Source: Planctomycetes bacterium SM23_32 (GTDB lineage: Bacteria; Planctomycetota; Brocadiia; SM23-32). From it: 5,683 nt of DNA. Below are positions 1 through 5,683 of the stretch, one piece after another. The stretch is from assembly GCA_001303885.1 (NCBI GenBank), contig LJUE01000232.1, positions 1 through 5,683 of the forward strand, in the 5' to 3' direction. Positions within the stretch are counted from its first letter, which is position 1. Every line of letters starts with the position of its first letter. The notes under the pieces were generated by a model that was not told where the DNA came from, made no database searches, and was given only the letters and a program-made list of their open reading frames with translations. Both the position numbers and the translations under genes were made by a program.

Positions 1-1178
1 GCGCCCGCATGGCCGCCCGCGCCAGGATCGAGGCCCTCAGGCACCCGCCCGTCACGCACGTCCTCATAGACAACACGCAGGAGCCGGCCGAGGCGCCGCC
101 GCCCATTGAGGTGCTCGAAGACCCGTCGGTGCTCCGGCCGCCCGGCACGCCGCCGGCCCTGCACGCCGAGGGCAACCGCATCATCGGCCCGGACGGCCGG
201 ACCGTGCGGCTGCGCGGCGTCAACATCGCCAGCCTGGAGTGGACGGACGAGGGCGAGAATGTCCTGCGCTCGCTCGAGGTGGCCATTGACGACTGGGGGA
301 CCAACGTCGTCCGCGTCCCGCTGAGCCAGGACCGATGGTTCGGCCGGTCGCCCACCCAGCAGGACGGCGGGGCGGGCTACCGCGCTATCGTTGACGCCAT
401 GGTGGCCGGCGCCGCCGAGCGGGGCGCCTACATCCTGCTCGACCTGCACTGGAGCAACGCCGGCGCCCGGGGGCGGTTCGCCGGCCAGCACCAGATGCCC
501 GACAGAGGGTCCCTGCACTTCTGGGAAGCACTCGGACAGCGCTACGCCAACCACCCCGCCGTGCTCATGGGCCTCTACAACGAGCCGCACAGCGTGAGCT
601 GGGACGTCTGGCTCAACGGCGGCGAAGTGGAGGAGAAGGTCGAATCCCAGACCAGGCACGACCCCACCAAGCCGCTCCAGCGCATCAGGACCAACGTGCG
701 CTACCGGGCCGTCGGCCATCAGGAGCTCTACGACGCCGTGCGGGCCGCCGGCGCCGCGGAGAATCTGATCGTGGCCGGCGGATTGGACTGGGGCTATGAC
801 CTGGCCGGCGTGCTCACGGGCTACGCGATCCGCGGCCGGGACGTCGTCTACGACAGCCACGTCTACCCCGGCAAGGACTGGAAGCCGGAGCTAAGCTGGG
901 AGAACGCCTTCCTCACGCCGAGCCAGCAGGTGCCGGTGCTGATCGGCGAATGGGGCGGGGGCGGCTGGCGCAGGGAGGGCCAGGAGGAGTTCCTGCCGCG
1001 CATGGTGGAGTGCCTGCGCGAGAACGGGCAGCTTTCGTGGACTGCCTGGGACTTCCATCCCACGGCCGGCCCGACGCTCATCCGCAGCTGGGACTATGAA
1101 CCGACCGAGTTCGGCCAGGTCGTTTTCGACGAGCTCCAATCCGGGGCCGAGAGGCCCGAGGCGGCGCCCGAGGGCTGA
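1..1178 (+). CDS. Glycoside hydrolase family 5 (cellulase-like) enzyme, probably 5'-truncated by the window
   Basis: This is a retaining beta-glycosidase of the GH5 (clan GH-A) TIM-barrel type, expected to cleave a beta-linked polysaccharide such as a glucan or mannan; the substrate cannot be read from sequence. Numbering from the ATG at 9, the barrel begins near residue 50 after a Pro/Glu/Ala-rich segment, with the typical opening VRLRGVNI (about 66-73). LDLHW follows, with His147. The acid/base is Glu192 in YNEP, the His-x-Tyr motif is His284/Tyr286, and the nucleophile is Glu314 in LIGEWGG. WDFHPTAGP near 345-355 is the usual late-barrel aromatic loop. The frame is open to the left edge and no ribosome binding site can be seen before the ATG at 9. 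Residues 1-50 look like a linker rather than a signal peptide, so the true start, any secretion signal and any extra domain probably lie upstream. Family assignment is strong; the start is uncertain. Confidence 0.9.
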   Translation, partial: ARMAARARIEALRHPPVTHVLIDNTQEPAEAPPPIEVLEDPSVLRPPGTPPALHAEGNRIIGPDGRTVRLRGVNIASLEWTDEGENVLRSLEVAIDDWGTNVVRVPLSQDRWFGRSPTQQDGGAGYRAIVDAMVAGAAERGAYILLDLHWSNAGARGRFAGQHQMPDRGSLHFWEALGQRYANHPAVLMGLYNEPHSVSWDVWLNGGEVEEKVESQTRHDPTKPLQRIRTNVRYRAVGHQELYDAVRAAGAAENLIVAGGLDWGYDLAGVLTGYAIRGRDVVYDSHVYPGKDWKPELSWENAFLTPSQQVPVLIGEWGGGGWRREGQEEFLPRMVECLRENGQLSWTAWDFHPTAGPTLIRSWDYEPTEFGQVVFDELQSGAERPEAAPEG

Positions 1179-1241
1179 CGCCGCGCCGGCTCGCCGGCCT
1201 TGATGGATGCGCGCCGAGGTGCCCGGCCGGCAGCCGTAGGC

Positions 1242-1271
1242 TTGACCTGGGCTGCCGCTGCAAGCTATCAT
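1242..1271 (+). promoter_or_regulatory. Sigma-70-type promoter for the lipoprotein gene
   Basis: A -35 box TTGACC (1242-1247) and a -10 box TATCAT (1266-1271) are separated by 18 bases; each matches the consensus at five of six positions. This would start transcription near 1278, leaving an untranslated leader of about 83 bases before the ATG at 1361. The site lies in the only sizeable gap between the GH5 and lipoprotein genes. It may also serve the radical SAM gene, because no clear promoter is seen between those two. The promoter is inferred from sequence pattern only. Confidence 0.6.
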
Positions 1272-1283
1272 GCCCTGTGTGTC

Positions 1284-1338
1284 CCCCCGGGAAGTCCTGC
1301 CGCTCGCCCAAGAGCCGCGCCCGGGGGATCGTTGATCC
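1284..1338 (+). promoter_or_regulatory. Structured 5' leader with two competing hairpins
   Basis: CCCCCGGG (1284-1291) is perfectly complementary to CCCGGGGG (1320-1327), an 8-bp all-G/C stem. Its 28-base loop holds a smaller GCTC/GAGC stem (1302-1305 with 1312-1315). Directly overlapping the right arm is a second hairpin, GGATC-GTT-GATCC (1326-1338), which shares G1326 and G1327, so the two cannot both form fully. The ribosome binding site lies about ten bases further on. No known riboswitch class is recognised and no U-tract follows. In sequence this rich in G/C, such pairing can occur by chance. Confidence 0.25.
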
Positions 1339-1348
1339 ATTTGCCCGT

Positions 1349-1353
1349 GGGAG
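1349..1353 (+). promoter_or_regulatory. Ribosome binding site deciding the lipoprotein start
   Basis: GGGAG sits seven bases before the ATG at 1361. The longer reading that could begin at 1277 would start at the predicted transcription start and place 28 non-hydrophobic residues ahead of the signal peptide, so 1361 is preferred. Confidence 0.65.
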
Positions 1354-1360
1354 TGCAGAC

Positions 1361-1915
1361 ATGCGGAAGGCATGGCGCACGCTGGCCGTCGCGGCGTTGG
1401 CCGTCGTTCTTAGCTGTTCGGTGGGGTGCACCTATCTCGTGCACAGGTCCGAGGACGCGCTGGACATCGTGGACATAGGCTTCACCTTCACCACGAAGCC
1501 GATGATCGGCCTCTACTGGAACAGCCTGGACATCTTCCCGGTCGGCTACAGCCACATTGACGGCTACTTCTTCGGGTGGGGCGGGGGGCAGCTGGGCTTC
1601 ACCCGCCACTACGACAAGTGCTACGGGTTCGGCTACGCCTACCAGGAGATAGCCTGGGGCGACGAGTTCGACGTGGACGACCCGGAGACCATCAACATCA
1701 ACTACGCCGGCATCCTGGGCTACGTGCTGCCGCCCTACAAGCACGACCCGGCCTACAGCCCGGCCTGCGTGCACTTCTTCCCGCACATCGGCTTTGTCGG
1801 ACTGGTCTGGAACGCCCGCTACATGGAGATGGTGGACTTCGTGCTGAGCTGGACCCTGTTCGACCTGGCCGGCGACGACGGCGTGGAAGTGGGCCACTGG
1901 ATCTGGAACAAGTGA
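1361..1915 (+). CDS. Putative lipoprotein, aromatic-rich, family not recognised
   Basis: The 184-residue product opens with a signal peptide: MRKAWR, a hydrophobic stretch from about residue 8 to 17, and then two candidate lipidation cysteines, Cys19 (VLSC) and Cys23 (SVGC). Both lipoboxes are imperfect; SVGC is preferred for its Gly at -1. The mature part is unusually rich in Tyr, Phe, Trp and Gly, with short alternating stretches such as DIVDIGFTFTTKP, HIDGYFFGWGGGQLGF and INYAGILGYVLPPY. These suggest beta-strands that may lie against or in a membrane. Further Cys residues follow in DKCYGF and SPACVHF. No catalytic motif is evident. I do not assign a family or function. The gene has a plausible promoter and a good ribosome binding site, and lies 76 bases before the radical SAM gene on the same strand, so the two may be co-transcribed. 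Confidence 0.75.
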   Translation: MRKAWRTLAVAALAVVLSCSVGCTYLVHRSEDALDIVDIGFTFTTKPMIGLYWNSLDIFPVGYSHIDGYFFGWGGGQLGFTRHYDKCYGFGYAYQEIAWGDEFDVDDPETININYAGILGYVLPPYKHDPAYSPACVHFFPHIGFVGLVWNARYMEMVDFVLSWTLFDLAGDDGVEVGHWIWNK

Positions 1916-1978
1916 CGGGGCGGCGCCGTGGCCTGCCGCGTGCGTCTTGAGACGAACGTACTGGGGCGCGCCGAGATC

Positions 1979-1984
1979 AAGGGG
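1979..1984 (+). promoter_or_regulatory. Ribosome binding site deciding the radical SAM start
   Basis: AAGGGG lies seven bases before the ATG at 1992. The alternative TTG at 1947 lacks such a site and would add fifteen residues (RRTYWGAPRS and so on) ahead of the cysteine-rich N-terminus. The ATG start places the first zinc-ribbon cysteine at residue 7, as expected for this family. Confidence 0.65.
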
Positions 1985-1991
1985 CAACACG

Positions 1992-3474
1992 ATGGTGAAC
2001 CGGGGGCTTTGCCCGGTGTGCGGGGACCTCGTGCTCGCCGAGCGCGAGGAACGCGACGGGCGCGTCCTGCTGGTCAAGCACTGCCCACGCTGCGGGCGCA
2101 GCGAGGTGCTCGTGTCCTCCGACGCGGAGCGTTACCGCGCCAAACGCGGGCTGGACGCCGAGCACGAGGAGCCGCGGGGCTGCGCGCTGAACTGCCTGAC
2201 CTGCACACGCAAGAAGAGCCCGGGCTTCGTCTTCGTTGACATCACGAACCGCTGCAACGCGAACTGCCCCATCTGCATCAACAACACGCCGGCGATGGGG
2301 TTCCTCTTCGAGCCGCCCCTGGATTACTTTGAGAAGGTCTTCCGCTTCTGCGCCAGCCTCGATCCCAAACCGGCCGTCCAGCTCTTCGGCGGGGAGCCGA
2401 CCGTCCGGCGCGACCTGCTGGACATCATCGCCATGGCCCGCTCCTACGGGCTGCCCACGCGCGTCGTGACCAACGGGCTGCGGCTGGCCGACGAGGACTA
2501 CTGCCGCCGGCTGGTAGAGAGCCGGGCCACCGTGCTCATCGCCTATGACGGAGCCAACCCCCGCATCTACGGCGTGCTGCGCGGCAACGAGAAGTACCTC
2601 GAGACCAAGCGGCAGGCCCTGGACAACCTGCGCAAGCTGGGCGCGCGCAAGGTGGCCCTGATGACCTGCGTCGCATGGGGATTCAACGACGAGGAGATGC
2701 CGGAACTCCTTCGCTTCTGCCACGACCGCCGCGACTTCATCCGCGGCGTCTATTTCATGCCGCTCGCCGAGACGTGGTCGCCTGAGGTGCTTGACCTCCA
2801 CCCCCCGCGCATGACGACCGAAGACATCGAGCACATGGTCGCCGCCTGCTATCCTGACACGCCGGTGAGCTTCGTGCCTGCCGGCGTCATCGGCGGCCTG
2901 CATTCATTGCTCGGGGTCCTCACGGACAAGCGGCCCCCCTTCGCGGGCGCCCACCCGAACTGCGAGAGCATGTACCTGCTGCTGTCCGACGGCGAGCGCT
3001 ACCTGCCCGTGGAGCATTTCCTGAAAGGCTCCATCAACGACGCCTTCGCAGACCTGATCAAGGTCAACGAGCGGTTCGCCGCGCTCAGAGGGGGGCAGGG
3101 CAAGCCGCGCGGCCTGCGCGGCGCCTACCTGCGCCTGCGGGCGCTGCTGGCGCTGACAGGCCTGGCCAGGCGGCACCTGCGCGTCGCTGCCCTCATGCAC
3201 GGGCGCGGACTCGGCAAGGTCTGGCACACCGTCCGCCTGCTGGCCGGCCTGCTCACCGGCGGCCGCAGCGGCGAACTCGCCCGCCGCCACACCCGCTGGG
3301 GCGACGTGTTCCAGATTGGAACGCTGCCCGAACGCGTTCGCCTTCTACGACCCCGACGCCGACCAGGTCCACACTGTGCCGGTCTGCGCATGGGACCGGT
3401 TCAAGACGCCCGTTATGCGCCGCATCGCCGACCACTACGCGGGCCGCCAAGCGGAAGTGGCCTCCGAGGCGTAG
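1992..3474 (+). CDS. Radical SAM protein of the COG1964 type (Tes / MJ0619-like), with an apparent frameshift near 3315-3324
   Basis: The product would be an S-adenosylmethionine-dependent radical enzyme of about 493 residues once the frame is repaired. It begins with a rubredoxin-like zinc ribbon: Cys7-x2-Cys10 and Cys31-x2-Cys34. A second cysteine group follows at 64, 68 and 71. The radical SAM cluster motif is Cys88-x3-Cys92-x2-Cys95 in TNRCNANCPIC. GGEPT (133-137), TNG (160-162) and YDG (185-187) fit the SAM-binding half barrel. Cys324 in HPNCESMYLL precedes a DGERYLPV segment. This order resembles the group containing archaeal tetraether synthase Tes and the pterin methylase MJ0619. After about residue 442 the frame in use turns into an Arg/Pro/Gly-rich tail ending at 3551. 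The +1 frame instead gives ERCPNAFAFYDPDAD, then VPVCAWDRFKTPVMRR, and stops at 3474. Family membership is secure; the substrate is not known and could be a lipid chain, a pterin or something else. Confidence 0.88.
3315..3324 (+). other. Apparent one-base frameshift inside the radical SAM gene
   Basis: Upstream codons start at positions divisible by three (GAC-GTG-TTC-CAG-ATT, 3303-3317). The sensible continuation, CGC-TGC-CCG-AAC-GCG-TTC, is read one base later (AAC at 3331). Dropping one base from ATTGG (3315-3319) joins DVFQI or DVFQM directly to ERCPNAF. The unrepaired frame yields a low-complexity Arg/Pro/Gly tail that runs into the next gene's promoter. No in-frame stop or slippery heptamer resembling known programmed sites is seen here. 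A sequencing or assembly error, or a recent mutation, is more likely than recoding. Confidence 0.8.
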
Positions 3475-3523
3475 CCGTCCACCCGTCGTCCCCCACCGCC
3501 CGAAGGGCTCTGGCGCGCACAGG

Positions 3524-3552
3524 TTGGCACGGGCCCCGCCGTGTGCTATAGT
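3524..3552 (+). promoter_or_regulatory. Near-consensus sigma-70-type promoter for the lipid kinase-nadC unit
   Basis: TTGGCA (3524-3529) and TATAGT (3547-3552) are exactly 17 bases apart; each differs from consensus at one position. Transcription would start near 3559, giving a leader of about 44 bases before the ATG at 3603. The promoter lies between the TAG that ends the repaired radical SAM frame and the kinase start, as expected of an intergenic site. It also rules out the TTG at 3552 as a start codon, because that would overlap the -10 box. Confidence 0.7.
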
Positions 3553-3591
3553 TGGGCCTCTCCGGGCCTGGGTGGGCGCCGGCGAACTCGT

Positions 3592-3597
3592 GGGTGG
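3592..3597 (+). promoter_or_regulatory. Weak ribosome binding site of the lipid kinase gene
   Basis: GGGTGG lies five bases before the ATG at 3603. It is an imperfect Shine-Dalgarno match, but its position and the following family-typical N-terminus (FERVLLVGNPTSGS) support this start. Confidence 0.45.
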
Positions 3598-3602
3598 CGG
3601 GC

Positions 3603-4532
3603 ATGAGGCGGTTCGACTTCGAAAGGGTGCTGCTGGTGGGCAACCCGACCAGCGGCAGCCGCAAGGTAGGCCGCTGGTTCGACGCCGTGGCGCAGGAGTT
3701 CAACCGGGCCGGCTTCTGGGTCGAGGAACTGGTCACGCAGTTCGCCGGCCACGGGCGCCAGAGCGCCAACAGCCACGGCTGCCGCCACGCCCTCGTGGTC
3801 GCTTTCGGGGGCGACGGCACCTTCAACGAGGTGCTCAACGGGGCCGACCTGGAGAGCAGCACGCTCGCCGTCATACCGGCCGGCACGGGCAACGTGCTGG
3901 CCAACGAGCTGGGCATGGCGGGGCACCCCCTGCGGGCCGTGCGGCAGCTCCTGCGCGGTCGGCTGGTGCGGCTCGACGTGGGGCTCTGCAATGGGCGGCG
4001 CTTCATCTGCATCTTCGGCGCCGGGCTGGACGCCGCCGTGGTGCGCATGGTGCACGCCCGGCGCGGCCGGCGGCTCACACAACTCCACTACGTGCCCCAC
4101 GCAGTCCGCGCCGCGCTGGAGCGCGTGCCGTGGCGGATCGCCGTCGAGACCCACGGCGAGGTGCTGGCCGAGGAGCTCGACCAGGTGAACGTGGGCAACA
4201 CGCACAGCTACGGCGGACCGATGGAGATGACGCCGGCGGCCGGACCGGCGGACGGGCTGCTGGACGTCATGTGCATGCCCCGGCTCGGGCTGGCCGACGT
4301 GGCACGACTGACGGCCTGCGGATTCCTGCGCTCGCTGCACCGGATGCCCGCCGTGGCCTACGAGCGCGCCGTGCGGGTGAGGGTGACGGCGGCCCGCGAC
4401 GACGTGCCTTACCAGATAGACGGGGAGGCCGCCGGGGTGCTGCCGGCGGAGCTCAGCATCGAGCCGCGCGCGGCACGGCTGCTCGTGCCGGCCGCGTTCC
4501 GGCCGCGGCGCGCGTTGCCGCTGCTTCGGTGA
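3603..4532 (+). CDS. Diacylglycerol kinase / YegS-type lipid kinase
   Basis: The 309-residue product belongs to the DAGK catalytic-domain family (DgkB, YegS, sphingosine kinases), which transfers phosphate from a nucleotide to the hydroxyl of a lipid such as diacylglycerol, at the cytoplasmic face of the membrane. The N-terminal nucleotide-binding half shows NPTSGS (14-19), the signature GGDGTFNEVLNG (69-80) and PAGTGN (92-97). The C-terminal beta-rich half contains FGAGLDAAVV and ends with IDGE (272-275), where Asp273 and Glu275 match the catalytic Asp/Glu pair described for DgkB. The length of about 300 residues is typical and all key motifs are intact. There is no signal peptide or membrane segment, as expected for a peripheral enzyme. 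It has its own promoter and is followed after 16 bases by nadC. The lipid substrate cannot be told from sequence, so no gene symbol is given. Confidence 0.93.
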   Translation: MRRFDFERVLLVGNPTSGSRKVGRWFDAVAQEFNRAGFWVEELVTQFAGHGRQSANSHGCRHALVVAFGGDGTFNEVLNGADLESSTLAVIPAGTGNVLANELGMAGHPLRAVRQLLRGRLVRLDVGLCNGRRFICIFGAGLDAAVVRMVHARRGRRLTQLHYVPHAVRAALERVPWRIAVETHGEVLAEELDQVNVGNTHSYGGPMEMTPAAGPADGLLDVMCMPRLGLADVARLTACGFLRSLHRMPAVAYERAVRVRVTAARDDVPYQIDGEAAGVLPAELSIEPRAARLLVPAAFRPRRALPLLR

Positions 4533-4538
4533 CCAGGG

Positions 4539-4543
4539 GGAGG
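4539..4543 (+). promoter_or_regulatory. Ribosome binding site for the GTG start of nadC
   Basis: A perfect GGAGG core within a long purine run (4535-4546) sits five bases before the GTG at 4549. It supports a non-ATG start and translation of nadC from the same transcript as the lipid kinase. Confidence 0.7.
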
Positions 4544-4548
4544 GGGCC

Positions 4549-5415
<867 letters not shown>

Positions 5416-5424
5416 GCCCCGCCG

Positions 5425-5683
5425 TCAGGCCAGGGCCTGCTGTGCGGCCCGGAGGGCCACGGCGGGCTCGAACGCGCAGCCCAGCTCCGCCAGTGCCCTC
5501 TCGAGGGTGCCGATGCCGACCAGCAGGTCCTCCTCGCTGACGTAGCCCATGTGGCCGATGCGGAAGATCTTGCCCTTGAGATGCCCCTGGCCGTCCGCCA
5601 TCGTCACGCCGTACTGGTCGCGCATCAGGTTCACCAGGGCGGTGGTGTTCACCCCGTCCGGTCCGTAGGCCGCCGTCACGCCG
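5425..5683 (-). CDS. Class-V aminotransferase, alanine/serine-glyoxylate type, C-terminal part only
   Basis: Only the last 85 residues are present; the gene runs off the right edge, so its start and PLP-binding lysine are outside the window. The fragment reads VTAAYGPDGVN, then RDQYGVTMADGQGHLKGK and IFRIGHMGYVSEEDLL, and ends in an Ala-rich helix. The GQG-LKGKIFRIGHMG block is characteristic of the COG0075 fold-type-I aminotransferases (alanine-glyoxylate, serine-pyruvate and related enzymes); its Arg in FRIGHMG corresponds to the residue that holds the substrate carboxylate. The GTG at 5677-5679 is a valine codon inside the protein, since the frame continues upstream with a glycine codon. 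These enzymes transfer amino groups between alanine or serine and glyoxylate or pyruvate; the exact pair cannot be fixed from the fragment. It converges on nadC with 9 bases between the stops. Confidence 0.92.
   Translation of the reverse strand, partial: GVTAAYGPDGVNTTALVNLMRDQYGVTMADGQGHLKGKIFRIGHMGYVSEEDLLVGIGTLERALAELGCAFEPAVALRAAQQALA

Noticed and set aside
1185..1198. Hairpin GCCGG-CTCG-CCGGC after the GH5 stop, as a possible terminator.
   Set aside because: The stem is only 5 bp and no T-run follows; such inverted repeats are common at this G+C content.
1947..1991. TTG at 1947 as an earlier start for the radical SAM protein.
   Set aside because: AAGGGG sits seven bases before the ATG at 1992, while the TTG has no ribosome binding site and adds residues not expected before the zinc ribbon.
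1268..2903. Long - strand open frames opposite the lipoprotein and radical SAM genes.
   Set aside because: Their products are Val/Ala/His-rich with no recognisable domain, and they mirror well-supported + strand genes.
3309..3330. Programmed +1 ribosomal frameshifting as the explanation for the radical SAM frame change.
   Set aside because: There is no in-frame stop at the shift point, no slippery sequence and no evident stimulatory element; an error or mutation is simpler.
3498..3508. GCCC-GAA-GGGC after the repaired radical SAM stop, as a possible terminator.
   Set aside because: A 4-bp stem with a three-base loop and no T-tract is too weak to call.
5426..5439. CAGGC-CAGG-GCCTG inverted repeat at the convergent ends of nadC and the aminotransferase.
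   Set aside because: It is short, lies within the aminotransferase coding end and lacks a T-run on either strand. It could aid termination, but the evidence is insufficient.

Overview
This is a GC-rich window (clearly above 60% G+C by eye) with compact bacterial gene organisation: five genes on the + strand and the 3' end of a sixth on the - strand. An apparent lipoprotein signal, sigma-70-like promoters and Shine-Dalgarno sites point to a bacterium with a lipoprotein-sorting pathway. The gene mix (GH5 hydrolase, aromatic-rich lipoprotein of no recognised family, COG1964-type radical SAM protein, NadC, class-V aminotransferase) would suit Planctomycetota or a related environmental lineage. 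That placement is an inference with low confidence, because the window contains no phylogenetic marker.

Layout. Positions 1-1178 hold a glycoside hydrolase family 5 enzyme, probably cut at its 5' end by the window edge. A gap of about 180 bases follows, with a good sigma-70-like promoter (1242-1271) and a G/C-rich leader that can fold. It leads into a 184-residue aromatic-rich putative lipoprotein (1361-1915). After 76 bases comes a radical SAM protein (1992-3474) whose cysteine layout resembles the COG1964 group, which includes archaeal tetraether synthase Tes and the pterin methylase MJ0619. Its reading frame breaks near 3315-3324: the conserved-looking C-terminus, with two cysteines, continues in the +1 frame to a TAG at 3472-3474. 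A second near-consensus promoter (3524-3552) then drives a diacylglycerol-kinase-family lipid kinase (3603-4532) and, 16 bases later, nadC (4549-5415). A class-V aminotransferase of the alanine/serine-glyoxylate type converges from the right edge, its stop codon 9 bases from that of nadC.

How the genes may work together. The lipid kinase and nadC look like one transcription unit. The lipoprotein and radical SAM genes may form another, read from the 1242-1271 promoter. If the radical SAM protein acts on lipid chains as Tes does, its position next to a lipid kinase would suggest a membrane-lipid function, but this rests on adjacency and family resemblance only. NadC is a housekeeping NAD-biosynthesis enzyme and the aminotransferase belongs to glyoxylate/serine metabolism; neither has an obvious link to the lipid genes. 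The items most worth following up are the frameshift, the possible lipid role of the radical SAM protein, and the lipoprotein of no recognised family.
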